This document shows positions 22,988 through 35,419 of a stretch of 64,000 nucleotides of DNA, piece after piece. Origin of the DNA: Argopecten irradians (Eukaryota; Mollusca; Bivalvia; Pectinida; Pectinidae). Below the pieces are notes generated by a model that did no database searches, was not told the DNA's origin, and was given only the letters and a program-made list of their open reading frames with translations. The DNA is taken from the NCBI RefSeq assembly GCF_041381155.1, contig NC_091142.1, forward strand, positions 27,479,963 to 27,543,962, in the 5' to 3' direction. Position 1 is the stretch's first letter; the number at the start of each line of letters is the position of its first letter. The position numbers and the translations under genes are program-made.

Positions 22988-23609
22988 TGAAAACTATGCG
23001 ATATCGGTCTGGATATGCACTCAAGCATGACACAGGTAGGTCAGCTTTCACGTGCATAGAGACATGACAGTGTTGTAACAAGCATATCGTATCAAAAGTG
23101 TATAATGAATAAACTTAAACAATGAACACAATTAACAAATTTGAAAGTAATCACACATTTAAAGTCATATAGAAGTTACAGGCAGTATTCAATTTATTTC
23201 AAAATATTAAGAACGTACATATTTGTATATATCATCTACGTCCTTGAAATATATCAACAAAAATGTACCGAATTATACCTGAAGTATGTTTTAAAGACAC
23301 GAAATTTGATTGCATTCCCTGATTTTAAGCAGAGCCAATCAAATGATCAGATGTTGTATAATGAATATGTATATACAATGTACAGTACCATTCATTTCTT
23401 TTATTCCTCAAAACTGAGATACAAAGATTAAATACAAGGTAAATATATGGTTTTAAAACTATAATAATTTATACATGTTCAATTGTATATCTACATTATA
23501 AGGATTCTGGTATTAATTACCAGGTTTTATCAAGATAATATTATAAATTACTAGTAATATACATATATACTTTCTTGATGTATGGTATCAAGTTGACTAC
23601 AATACCTGT

Positions 23610-24345
23610 ATGTTTGATACGGGAGGAGAAATCGATGTTATTAATAATATGGACTTTTTGAAAGTTTTTGACAAAATTCCCCATAGTTGTCTAATACACC
23701 AGCTTTATAAATACGGAATCGGCACGAAAACTTTTAAAGATGCTCCCCACCGCCGACAGAGCATAAAGGACACCCGTTATTTGAACCATAACTGATGGTT
23801 AATTGTATGTATAGGTGTCAAATTAAATACAAAAATGCATATGAAATAATGTATTTTGCTCTTTGAGCATGCGCACTCAGTACTTCATTCCATATAGGAC
23901 ATAGTGTCATCGTATTTTTTCGGGATGCAATTAATTATTTTTAATATTTTCATCATGGAGTAAAATAAGAAGTTCAAAATTTTCTTCAATGGTGGTAATG
24001 GTGTAAAGTTAGTAACTTCGTCTGCTGCTATTTTTGATAGAGAAAACATACTATTCGTCAGCGATGGAGAATCTTAAAATCGATTGAAAACTTTTTGAGT
24101 GTTAGACATCAAAAGTGGTAAATAAAATCAATATCTACGTCAAAATCGCAGAATGTTTTAAGTGGAATTCCCCAAGTAGCGTTTTAGGACCATACTTTTT
24201 GTTATTTATATCGCCGTGTCCTCTATTCGCCAACGATACGAAATTATACCGCAAGATCAATAACGATGAGGATATGAAAATTTTGCAAACAGATTTGAAT
24301 AATCTCCAAATGATTGGCGTCTGAAGTTTCATCCGAATAAATACA
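23610..24345 (+). pseudogene. Non-LTR reverse transcriptase fragment interrupted by a MITE
   Basis: Left piece: MDFLKVFDKIPHSCLIHQLY (about 23650-23710), matching the RT block that includes the AFDKVPH motif. Right piece, after the insertion at 23738-24073: a frame reading ENFLSVRHQK, then SSVLGPYFLL, FANDTKLYRKINNDED and LKFHPNKYKD, that is the VLGP and FADDTKL blocks. FADD has become FAND and there are frame changes, so the copy is dead. The palm regions are in the right order with deletions. Confidence 0.75.
23738..24073 (+). mobile_element. TTAA-flanked TIR element (MITE), copy 1
   Basis: 336 bases between TTAA (23734-23737) and TTAA (24074-24077). The left end is AGATGCTCCCCACCGCCGAC and the right end is the approximate reverse complement (CGTCAGCGATGGAGAATCT-like). 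It matches, in inverted orientation, the element at 44444-44800 over its whole length. The TTAA duplication suggests mobilisation by a piggyBac-like (or other TTAA-specific) transposase. It contains no coding capacity and has split an older RT fragment. Confidence 0.85.
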
Positions 24346-24530
24346 AGGATCTGCAGCAGGGGGCCGAAGTGTCTTGGTATGCGAAGGTGTAATTTGGTAT
24401 GCGAAGCAAATATGGCGTTGAAAGCTCCGCATTGAGGTCAACAGTGACTGGAAATCACTCATGCCTCTTCTATGCTTCATGCAACACTCTTATAGATGTT
24501 GCGTTTCGGTGACAAAATGATTGCAGTTTC

Positions 24531-25215
24531 TAACAAGAGGCCCAAAGGGCCTTAACGGTCATCTGACTACCTTGGCAATAGTAAAATTAATTATATATGG
24601 TGTCACTTTGTCAGGACCATGTCAGGATCATTTGCAATTTCTTTCAAAAATTTTTATTTCAAACAAGAGGCCCAACGAAGAAGTTCAAAATGTATTTTCA
24701 AGATGGCGGCTGTGGCGGCCATCTTGGATTTCAGATCTACATGAAAACTTTGTCGGGACCATGTCAGGATCATTTCATGCAAGTTTCAGCCTAATCGCAC
24801 CGATATAACTTGAGAAGAAGTTCAAAATGTGTTTTCAAGATGGCAGCTGTGGCGGCCATCTTGGATTTCGCATCGATCCAAAAAATAATAACACTTTTTC
24901 GGGACCATGTCAGGATCATTTCATGCAAGTTTCAGCCAAATTGCACCGGTAGAACTTGAGAAGAAGTTCAAAATGTGTTTTCAAGATGGCAGCTGTGGCG
25001 GCCATCTTGGATTTCGGACTGACCCGAAAAAATATCAACACTTGGTCAGGACCATCTCAGGATCATTTCAGATAAGTTTCAGCTCAATCCCACAGGTCAA
25101 ACTTGAGAAGAAGATTGAAATGTGAAAAGTTTACGGACGGCGGCGACGGCGCACGATGACGAACGAAGCATGATGGCTATAGGTCATCCTGACCCTTCGG
25201 GTCAGATGACCTAAA
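24531..25215 (+). repeat. Bivalve-type interspersed repeat with internal tandem copies
   Basis: Starts near ACAAGAGGCCCAAAGGGCC and ends at GGGTCAGATGACCTAAAAA. Inside are three copies of a 135-147 base unit (starting near 24678, 24813 and 24960) that each contain AAGATGGC followed by GGCGGCCATCTTGGATT and GGACCATGTCAGGATCATTT. I associate this family with bivalve genomes. The embedded AAGATGGC/GCCATCTT pairs form small hairpins. No protein is supported. Confidence 0.7.
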
Positions 25216-25443
25216 AATGCAACATATGATTACTATCCTCACTTAAAAAAAAATCTATTGAAAAAAAACACGCGATTTTCACGCTAAAAACAGCACCTGG
25301 ACATGTTTAGCTGCATAAGAAATTGTAGTTCGTTAGAACAGCCGTATGATAGACAGAATCCTGTAAAATAACATACATGTATCAAAAATTAATTACCCTG
25401 TTTCCACTGTGAAAAATGGCTGAATTTACAGTACCGATCATTT
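25213..25443 (+). repeat. Dispersed repeat, copy A (inverted partner at 31000-31211)
   Basis: Shares with the complement of 31000-31211 a series of blocks including CGCGATTTTCACGCTAAAAA and the GACAGAATCCTGTAA block, ending with CCACTGTGA. The two copies lie in opposite orientation on either side of the LINE at 26104-30340. Confidence 0.8.
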
Positions 25444-26103
25444 TATTTCGGTGTACGTAACCATTGGTATGCGTAGTCGTTGACACCACCATTTTTGGTA
25501 TGATGAACTTTAACTGAATATCTTGTGGTTGTCTATGTTGTGGAAATGTAGAACTCCAACACAGATTGTGTGGATGGTACGATACGTTTATTGGAGTCTT
25601 AGGAGTCGACTCCGTATAGAGATTACAGGCGAGTTAATAGCAGTACACCGGGATAACAAATGCCAATATTTGGGTATGATACCCCATACCTGGAACATTT
25701 GATACCAATAAAATGTAGCTGCTGTATAACATAGGAACATGGTTACTCATTAGAACTTATCCTGAGAGATTGCTTTTACACCTAAGATTTTGCACAGACG
25801 TTTCGGAAGAGCTACTCTTTGAGGTAGTGTAACATAAACTTTATCCGATACTCGGAATTGATATAATCAACAATGTTTGTGTCATCCTCTTGTATGCCAT
25901 TGTTTACATATTGAACTTTGAACCTATTGAACTGTTATTCGTACCTGTGTTGGACTGGGTGGCCAAAAAATCGTCACGCATCAAATGGTTTTATTCACCT
26001 GTAGAAATATCGCACGGAGGGGAACCTGTACTGTGGTAAAACAGTTGATACTGATTGCGATTGTCAGATACTTTTGTCATTGTTCATTTGTCTTACATCA
26101 AGC

Positions 26104-27222
26104 ATGACAAGGAGTTCAAGGAAGCGTAAGAAGGGATCTACAAATGACAGCTCGGATGTTAGTACCCAGTCGACGGGCCTACTCAGTTCTATTTTATCTG
26201 CTGCCAACGGGGTGTTGTACAGCAGTCCAACGAAATCTGACAACCCGGGACCGTCCTCATCCTCAACTCCCAAGCCACCAAAATAACAGAAATAAACAGA
26301 AAGCTTGACTCCATTCTGGAAAAACTATAACAATTAGACAAGATTGAGGAGAAATTGGGCAATCTCATCGCAAAGGTGGAAGGGTTAGAAAGTAGAGTTG
26401 GAAAGTGGAAAAGAAAGCAGAAGATTTTGAAAGATATATCAATTTCGTATCATACAAACTAGAAGATGTGGAAAAGAGGAATCCTGGAAGTAATCTGTTA
26501 ACGCAGAGAATAGATAAACAGTAGCAAGTAATAAACAATCTGTGTGATAAAGTGGATCAGGTTCACAAAGACAAGTCTGCATTGGAGGATACAGTGGTCG
26601 ACCTTCAATGCCGATCAATGAAAAATAATCTAGTTTTCACTGGTCTAGGAGGAGAAGTTAGAAACGAGGACACGGAATCACTGTTGCGCGATTTTATCTA
26701 CACGGAACACAGTTTAGATAACAGATTAGAATTTGAAAATGTCCATAGGTTCGGACGCCGTCAGCGAGGGAAAAACCGTCCAATTGTGGCTAGATTCTTA
26801 TATCACCATGATTTACAGTTGGTCAAAAGCAACTCTTACAAACTAAGAGGCTCCGAGTTCGGAATACATGAACAATATCCCGCGCCAGTAGAAGACCGTA
26901 GAAGAAGGCTCTAACCTGTGATGAGGCATCATAAACAGATCGGCAGTAATGCTAGATTGGTAAGAGACAGACTATATATCAACGGTCAATTGTATGACGA
27001 AACCAAGGAAACTGATAGTCATCGGCGGTCAACGCAGGATCACGCAGGTCACAGAGAGTCAATCAACAGACGAGACGGACAGCAGCATAGCTACAGAAAT
27101 GATGGCGACACGACGTCTGCTAGCCGCGATCGACGTCGGTATACAGCTTCTAATGCGTCGCAGGGAGTATTTCAGCGACCCAACTCACCTAGGAATACTG
27201 CACGCTACCATGATAACGCATA
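26104..27222 (+). pseudogene. LINE ORF1 (coiled coil plus RRM-like), broken
   Basis: Begins at ATG 26104 with a basic, Ser-rich leader that stops at 26286. A coiled-coil-like region follows in broken frames (about 26290-26540; LDKIEEKLGNLIAKVEGLES). A frame open to 26914 carries DLQCRSMKNNLVFTGL and FENVHRFGRRQRGKNRPIVA, the pattern of the RRM-like domain of L1-type ORF1 proteins. A basic, Arg/Ser/Asp-rich tail runs to 27222. It is an RNA-binding chaperone in intact elements. At least three breaks are present. Confidence 0.75.
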
Positions 27223-27229
27223 GGACATT

Positions 27230-30200
27230 GTGGAGAGTGAACTGTCTGTTCTTTCCTGGAACGTGTGTAGAGGTCTTCTAGACAAACTTGAAGACAACGA
27301 ATTCTGTAACATTATCTCCAAATTTGATATTTCGTGTTTTTCAGAATGCTGGGTTAAGCAACATGATGTGTTAAATCTTGATGGTTTTGATTACTTTCTT
27401 GTTCATAGATCAGCATGTAAAGGTGGTGGTATCGTTAATTATTTTCTATAAATCTGAATTACGTAACAAAATAAGCATAATTGAAAATATCCATGACAGT
27501 ATTGTTTGGGTTAAAGTTGAATTATTACATAGTTCCGCTAAGCCTATACTTTTTGCATTTTGCTACATCCCCCCTGAAAATAGTGTTTATTATGACCATT
27601 ATGATACTGACCTTTTTCAGTGTTTAGAAGAATCAATCTCTAAATATAAGAATAAAGGAGATGTATACGTTGTTGGTGATTTAAACGCAAGGACGGGAAA
27701 TAGACAGGATTATATAGAAAATGATCGATTGCATGATAGTGTACAAAATATGAATAGTATGTTTAGTTACAATAATGAAACAGAAAAAAAACAAGCGTAA
27801 AAGTAGGGATAATGAGGTTAATACATTCGGTAGAAGGTTGTTAGAAATATGCAAATCATCAGGCTTACGTATAGTTAACGGTCGACATCAAGATGACGAT
27901 CACGGCTCTTATACGTTTTACAACACAAATGGAAAAAGCTTGATAGATTATTTGCTAACTGAATGTTCACATATTGAGAAGATAACCAAATTTGATTCTG
28001 GTAATTTGAAAACATACTCGGATCATAGTCCCGTCTCAATTACCATTACTTATAGTAAACTCATTTCCTCAAATGAAGAGTATATAGTTACAGAGAGTGA
28101 TTTTTCAAGCAGAGGAAAAAGTACATCAGTAAAGTGGAATGATGAAAATATACCTTTAATCCTGAATAAATTGCATGAGTCTATAGGGAGAATAAATGAA
28201 GAAATGGATGTTGATTTCGATAGTCAAGATGCAGTTGATAGATGTGTTAATAATATAAGTCAAATACTCAATGAGTGTACTCTGCCATATCGTGTATGTA
28301 GAGATAACTCTGTTCGGAACCCTGTCAATGATAGACGTCAGGTTAAAACTACAAAGGACAAACCATGGATAACCCAACAATGCAAAAACCTATTTAGAGA
28401 ATATAAACAATCATTAAAACAGTTTAATAGGGACAAGTCTGAACAAAATCATCCGATATTAGTTACTGCCAAACGTGATTATAAAAAATTAGAGTATAAA
28501 TTGAAAAGGCAGTATAAACGACATGAAGGAAATATGTTGGATTTCTTGAAAAGATCAAACCCTCGGCAATTCTATAAGTTAATAAAAAAGAAGACACCGA
28601 ACAGAGTTACATCTACCCTATGTATTGATGAGTTTTATTCACACTTTAAAGAGTTAATGAATGACAATCACGAAGGAGCCACAAATATGCCAGATGTTAA
28701 TTTAAATCCAGTTTACGAGGAGCTTGATAATTATATTACTACATATGAGATAGAAAAAGCTATTAGAAATTTGAAATGTAATAAAAGTTGTAGTGAAGAT
28801 TTGATTATTAATGAAATGTTTATACGTGGAAAAGGAAATTCTGCTGCCATATTTAGAAAAACTGTTTAATGCTATGTTTAGATCTGGGTTTTTCCCAGAA
28901 ATCTGGTCTCAATCTTGCATAGTGCCTATTTTTTAAAAAGGTTGTGTTAATGATACAAATAATTATCGACGGATATCGCTACTCAGTTGTTTTGGTAAAC
29001 TGTTCACTAGTGTTTTGAACAACAGAATTAATGAATGGGAAAAGGAAAACTCTATTTTGACCGATGCTCAATTCGGCTTTAGAAGAGGAAGGTCAACGAC
29101 CGACGCCATATTTGTCTTACAGACCCTTATTAACAGAAAATCAAAAAAATAGAGGTAGACTTAATTGTTGTTTCGTAGATTTCAGGAAAGCTTTTGATTA
29201 TATTGATAGAAGCAAATTGTGGACTAAATTGATAAATTGTGGAATTAATGGAACTTTTTTAAGAATTATATTCTCTTTGTATAAAAACGTAAAATCATGT
29301 GTAAAATACAACGGTCATTTGAGTAATCATTTACCAACTAAATTCGGATTCTTTCAAGGCGAAATATTGTCACCTGTTCTCTTTTCCCTATATGTAAATG
29401 ATTTCGAAACCAATTCCATTAATGATAATTGTCCTAGTATAGAGTTACAAATGTTAAATCTTTTCTTATTGATGTACGCTGATGACATGGTTTTGTTTGC
29501 AAACACCCCAGAAGGATTACAAAATATACTTGATTCTTTACAGGAATACAGTAGAACGTGGAATCTAGAGGTTAATGTTGATAAAACTAAAATTGTTGTT
29601 AGAAACGGGGGCATTTTACGTAATAACGAGTCATGGACTTATAATGACCACGTGGTAGAAATTGTTGATAGTTTTAAATACTTGAGCATGTTGTTTAATT
29701 ATAATGAAAAATTCTATAAAACGCAGAAACATATAGCAGAACAGGGAAGAAAAGCTTTATTTTCATTATTTTCATCTTTAAGAAATCATTTTCTGAATAC
29801 AGAAACTTTTTGCTCTGTATTTGATTCGCATGTTTTACAGTATACTAAGTTATGCGTCTGAAATATGGGGGTTCCATAAAGCCCTGGATGTAGAAAGTGT
29901 CCATATAAAATTTTGTAAACAAATATTAAAGGTAAGGAAAACTACCTGTAATTATCTAATATACTGTGAGTTAGGACGGTTACTTCTAATTGTATGTAGA
30001 AAATTAAAAGTGTTTAGATATTGGCTGAAATTAAAGCAAACGGATAATGTGATACTGAAAACATGCTATGATGAATGTGTGAGTCAAGATGATGTTTGGA
30101 TAAGAAATGTAAAAAACGAGTTAGCAGTCATAGGACTTAATTACATGTTTAAATATAGATGATGAGTTTCACTTTATTTTGATTTGTCCTTTTTATATTG

Positions 30201-30340
30201 ATCTCAGGCGCCGATTAATTAAACAATATTATTACAGGAAACCATCGATATTTAAACTGATACAATTGCTTAGTATAGGAAATGTCAGGGAGTTATCAAA
30301 TTTAGGGAAATACTTGTATCTAGCTTTTAAGAGACGATGA
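27230..30340 (+). pseudogene. LINE ORF2: endonuclease and reverse transcriptase, broken
   Basis: An APE-type endonuclease opens the ORF: LSVLSWNVCRG, then VVGDLNARTG, then SLIDYLLTE and SDHSPVSITI. A linker follows, then reverse transcriptase with LLSCFGKLF, AQFGFRRGRSTTDAIF, CCFVDFRKAFDYIDRSKLW, a degenerate template block (FFQGEILSPVLFSLY) and the catalytic YADD within LLMYADDMVLFAN at about 29471-29510. The C-terminus (to the stop at 30338-30340) carries a CPFYIDLR-type zinc-binding end. Frame changes occur near 27440, 27790, 28865, 29090, 29850 and 30160. It is a near-complete but inactive non-LTR element; the superfamily is not assigned with confidence. Confidence 0.85.
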
Positions 30341-30913
30341 TCGAAAATATATGTAAAATTGATATTACGTTTACATTTTATTGTGTAGTGAATTTGTATG
30401 TGATCTCATTCTCCACTGTCTAACTACATTGTAAATGTATCTACAAATGTAATTATACAAATGTATACATGTTTTGTACCTATAAGTCTAAGGGCTTTTG
30501 GTTAATAAAAGATTGATCATAATTAACAACATGGCTATGTAATTAGTAGTTATACAATGACCCTAACAGGAATTGGTTTCCAATAGACTTTACACGTACG
30601 TACATATGCTATTTTAACACGTGTGCTTGACCTACACAATGTAACATACAATATAATGTATACTTGAAAGCCGCACATGTAAATGTAGATAATTATATAT
30701 TAGTCCAAGTTTCAAACTCTAAAATTCTTATCATTGATATTTTATACCACATTCGTCACCATGTTAAAAATTATATCAAATTAGATATAATTTGATATAA
30801 TAGATTATAAAATTTCTACTTTTTTGATTACTAAACTCGTATTTTCTATTATTTTACTAACATGTTATTTACCAAGAACTTAATGCTGTTATTACAACAG
30901 ATGGGTAAGATAG

Positions 30914-30986
30914 TTTTGGTCCAACAAACAATGAACTAGCTGTAGCAGATACTTAGTATGTTCCAGTTTTGGTCCAACAAACAATG
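30914..30986 (+). repeat. Short direct duplication
   Basis: GTTTTGGTCCAACAAACAAT occurs twice about 50 bases apart, each copy followed by GAAC and TAGCTGTA. It is a local tandem duplication in the 3' flank of the LINE. Confidence 0.7.
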
Positions 30987-30999
30987 AACCTAGCTGTAC

Positions 31000-31211
31000 T
31001 GTGAATTCAGTCATTTCTCACAGTGGAAAAACAGGCTGCTTACAGGATTCTGTCCATCATACGGCTTGTCTAACGAACTTCAATTTCACATTCCACCAAA
31101 CAAAGTCCTATACCATGCCAAGGTGCTGTTTTTAGCGTGAAAATCGCGTTGTTTTTCTTCAATAGGTTTTTGTTTAAGTGAGGACAGCAATTATATGTTG
31201 CAGTTTTAGAA
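31000..31211 (-). repeat. Dispersed repeat, copy B (inverted partner of 25213-25443)
   Basis: Reverse-complement match to 25213-25443 over about 210 bases with scattered substitutions. See copy A. Confidence 0.8.
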
Positions 31212-31772
31212 AAAATTATGCAACCCTGTTCGATCTGAACATACCGGCTTCCCACCCATTGTTAAATTAACCTATCGGCATAATAATTGTTAAAATTAAT
31301 AATGAATTCATTGTCTTGCTAAGAACATATAAACAAGTAAATCTTTTAAGAGACATTTTTAGAAATAGTAAAATCCCTTGATGGATATTTTTAATCTAGT
31401 TCATGTGTATTGACTTTTTATTGTTAAAGGTTTGAACATTACGTGTATCCGTATCTGTATCAGTATGTATACATTGGGTTATACATATTATTTTCGTTTT
31501 TAAAGTCTTTATAATATTAATTATTACCCGTAGTATCAAAATAAACATATACGTTTCTGGTAATAGATCTTATTTAATTCTACCGTCAATGGAAGGATTT
31601 CATCTTATATACACAGTTTTGAGAACTGTCATCACACATTTTTCAATCTATTTGTTTTCATGACAAAACATTCACCTATAATGCACGATTTGTTCATATT
31701 TGCATTCAGGTGCATACCTTAGTGTTTTTACTTACGAGACAAAGGTGAAAAAGAGACTGAAGATGTCGATGT

Positions 31773-32830
31773 CTACAAAATTATGTAAATCAAATTTCCA
31801 TTATATACAAATGTATGCAGTGGTAAACTGCCACATCTTAGCTTAGCCAAGACACTACGGTGTGGTCGTGGTAACGAACAGGTTACATACGGTTCCGGCT
31901 GTAGATCTTTTTTGAACTTCCTATAAGTTCTCAACTTGTTACCGTTCACAAGACCTCGGTCATTCCACAACTTATGAAACCATTTTTGTTCCTCACGTAT
32001 GAATACTTTGCGTTTGATTTCGCCGAGTATATTTCTTGATGCACTCGTAGCCCGATCGATCAATTCGTTGACTTCATAATCTCGGGCTATCTTATGGGTT
32101 CTTTTGTACCATGACTTTCCTATCCTAGATGACCATTTGGTGACCTTATGTAATATTCTGTCATGTGACACTGATTGAAGCCGACAGTAAAAACGGAACA
32201 CTTCAATGTGTTGTTTTCCTACGCAGAAGATCCAACCCATGTCACCAGCCTTTGCTATATTAGAGGTATTTCTTGTTACATTGTACTCCCAGGAATATAC
32301 GTGCTGCACGGTTTTGAATGTTATTTATTGCTCGATGCTCGGCAATCCCCCATATCGCAGAGCTATAAAACAGAATAGGTTCTACTAGATTTTCATAAAG
32401 TTTTGTAAACACAGCATAAGACAAACAAATTTAGTAGTATGAACACCTAAGGCTCCACCAGCTGATTTTGCGAGTTCCTTCACTGCAAGTCCATATATTC
32501 GTCAAGTCATAACCCGAGGTACTTGTAGGTACTTGATATTTCCAATCGCTGCGATCCACACATAAAAACAAATTCAGTACGATTGCTTTTTGAAGTTAGA
32601 AAATGAACGACTTTATTCTTAGAAATGTTAACAGAGAGCCTCCAATCGGAACACCACTTTTTTACGATATTAAGCAATTGCTGTAACGATTCCTCAGTAG
32701 ATGCGATGAGAACTATATCATTCGCTTAAAACAGCGAACACAATGTTATATCATCGATATGAATTCCTAATTCAGATTCATTACACATTGTGCACATGGT
32801 GTGAACTACGAATGGACACGGAGTGCACGA
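31773..32830 (-). pseudogene. LINE ORF2 3' half, minus strand, inactive
   Basis: Read on the minus strand from about 32780. The catalytic block appears as a stop codon followed by ANDIVLIAST (about 32713-32732), so FADD is destroyed. Then come DWRLSVNISKNKVVHF and EISSTYKYLG, and after a gap the C-terminal domain in an open frame 32309-31773, with WSSRIGKSWYKRTHKI and PRPHRSVLAKLRCGSLPLH. It belongs to the same broad LINE type as the plus-strand pieces nearby. 5' truncation is typical of LINE copies. Confidence 0.75.
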
Positions 32831-33080
32831 GGTTCAGACTACAAGTAGACACGGAGTGCTACGTGTGAACACGGTGTCCCCTACAGGTGGACATCGTGTC
32901 CAGGTAATATGTCCACTACATTAAGACCACAGACAGACTACAGTTGGTAGTAGACTAAAGGTTACACATTGTGCATACGGTGTGAACTACGAGTGGACAC
33001 GGAGTGCACGAGGTTTAGACTACAGGTAGACACGGAGTACACGAGGTTTAGACTACAGGTAGACACGGAGTGCACAAGAT
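32790..33080 (+). repeat. Imperfect tandem repeat, GGACACGGAGTGCACGAGGT type
   Basis: Repeated phrases of about 35-40 bases (GTGTGAACTACGAGTGGACA, GTAGACACGGAGTGCACGAG, TTTAGACTACAGGTAGACAC) recur in varied order. The stretch ends at the foldback element starting at 33090. No coding frame. Confidence 0.65.
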
Positions 33081-33089
33081 GTGCAATAC

Positions 33090-33320
33090 TTTGTAGAAAC
33101 TCCATTTAAACATCGTGTAGCTCACTTACTTTAACCGTCACCGCCATGTTCATTTGTTCTTCGGAACGCTTCTCGATTTTACCGACAAGCACAACACTAC
33201 ATAATTTGCATAATGTAGTCACGAAATGTAAAATCGAGAAGCATTCCGAGAGAAAACTGACCATGGCGGTGATAGTTAAAGTAATTGAGCTACACGATGT
33301 TTAAATGGAGTTTCTACAAA
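33090..33320. repeat. Foldback element with about 90-base arms
   Basis: TTTGTAGAAACTCCATTTAA at the left end is exactly complementary to the right end. The arms continue through GCTCAC and the CCGCCATG/CATGGCGG pair to CGATTTTAC/GTAAAATCG around a central loop near 33205. It has no coding capacity and can be called a MITE-like hairpin. Confidence 0.85.
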
Positions 33321-33856
33321 CTACGGGTCATGACACCTCTAAAGGAGATTGTGGATGAGCACAGTTATGGGTACTGTTTAACACCACAAGCGTATATTTT
33401 GTGATTTTGACTTGGTTTTTGAGGTACCCATTAGAGCCGAGACGACATTTCGACCGGACAGGGAAATGTCTACCTAGCATATTTTTTGTGAATTTCCCGA
33501 TTCATCAAGCTATAACTTCGTCAATACTTGGCCAATTTTGTTCATCAAGCACTCAATGGAAAGATAAATTATTTCGCTTTAAGGTAAGATATACGTCAAT
33601 GTTGTATAGAACCAATTTATTAAAATAATCACAGTTAAAAAAAAATAGGTCCGTTTTTCTCGACGGCCGAGTTCATACCCTAGATACTATAATATATATA
33701 TATATATATGTCTGTTAGTTAAATTTTGTTGTGCCAGGTCCCTGTGCCGTAGCCCCTGTAATAAACTATGGCGCGGCGATATGGGGCATAAGGCAATATT
33801 CCTGTATAACAGCAGTGCAGAAGCGAGCATGCTGGTATTTCCTCGGGGTAGGCCGG

Positions 33857-35419
33857 TGTAACGTTGAAAATGTACCCCCGTTGAAAACTGACCTCGGGTC
33901 ATTTTTCAACGTTGAAAAATGACCCCGAAAACCGTTGAAAACTGAACTTTAAGCGCACTTTTTACACCGACCCGTTGAAAATAGACCCCGTTGAAAAGTG
34001 ACCCCATAAGAACTCGTTTTTACACAACAACACAACACGACACTATAACACCAAGAAACCACACAACATCACACAGCACATCAACACACCAACAACACAA
34101 CGCCACAAAACAACACATCACACAATCCAACAAAACACAACAAAAAATAACACAACATCAAACAAAATAACATCACACAACACAACAACGCATCACACTA
34201 AACGGCACAATATCACAACAAAACATCACACAACAAAACAACACAACCACACCACAACACACAACCACGCAGCAACAATAAAACATCCAACAACAACACA
34301 ACATAACACAACAGCACATCACACAACATAACACAACAGCACATCACAACATAACACAAGAACACATCACACAAACACGCAACAACAACACAACACCACC
34401 TAACAACAACACACAACACCACAACACGCCTCACAACACAACATAAAAACAAAACATCACACAACACATAACACAACACACAACGCAACCACAACACACA
34501 ACCACGCAGCAACAATACAACACCACCCAAAAACAACACAACACAATAATACACAACAACACAACACACGACAACATCACACAACATAACACAACACAAA
34601 ATCACACAACAAAACATCACACAACAACACATCACACAACAACACATCACACAACACAACAACACACAACACAACCACACCACAACACAACAACACTACA
34701 ACACCACCTAACAACCACAACACCCGACAACAACACAACATAACGCAACAACAAATCACAAAAACATCACACAACAACACATTACACAAACACGGAACAA
34801 TAAAACAACACAACACAAACACGGCCACACAGCGTACAACAACACACAACACACCAATATCACACAACACAATAACATAACAAAGCCACACATAACAACC
34901 CAACACACAACAACACAATAACACACAACATAACAACACAACATCACACAACAACACACAACTACAACACACTACAAACAACACACAACCACAGCACGAC
35001 ACAACCATACGCAGAACACAACATAACTGATCCATACGCAGATATATAATACATGTATTCTTGTATTGCAGGGAATAAATATATATTTACAATTACTGAA
35101 TACCTGACAAACGTAAAATCGTCGAAAATATAATCATAAAAAAAATCATAAAGAAACAAAGGAATAATATCACATAATTATAGTTTTGTAACACTATCCA
35201 GTGGTACTCGGAAGTGAACACCACATAGTACAATCTTTTCAAAAGACCATCCGCTGATAGTTTGCCAAGGTCATTTTTCAACAGTCATTTTTCAACAGAC
35301 CTGCCGTTGAGAATTGACCCTAGACACTGTCAATTTTTCAACGGCATTCGGGGTCCGTTTTCAACGTTGAAAACTGACCCGAGGTCACTTTTCAACGGAG
35401 GTCCATTTTCAACGTTACA
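33857..35419. mobile_element. TIR element made of GTTGAAAA blocks around an ACAACAC-rich core
   Basis: The left end TGTAACGTTGAAAATG is the reverse complement of the right end CATTTTCAACGTTACA. Within about 160 bases of each end, the motif GTTGAAAA followed by TGACCCC-like sequence recurs several times in both orientations (for example 33865, 33881, 33909, 33933, 33972 and complements at 35276-35410). The centre is a 1 kb simple repeat. It sits inside a LINE coding segment. No transposase is encoded and no clear target duplication is seen. Confidence 0.8.
34024..35030. repeat. ACAACAC-type simple repeat
   Basis: About 1 kb of nearly T- and G-poor sequence built from ACAACACA, CATCACAC and CACAACC words. 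The long Cys/Val-rich minus-strand frames across it are artefacts of composition. Confidence 0.95.

Noticed and set aside
34213-35035. Minus-strand Cys/Val/Leu-rich frames of up to 156 codons
   Set aside because: Produced by the ACAACAC simple repeat; no start context, domains or composition of a real protein.
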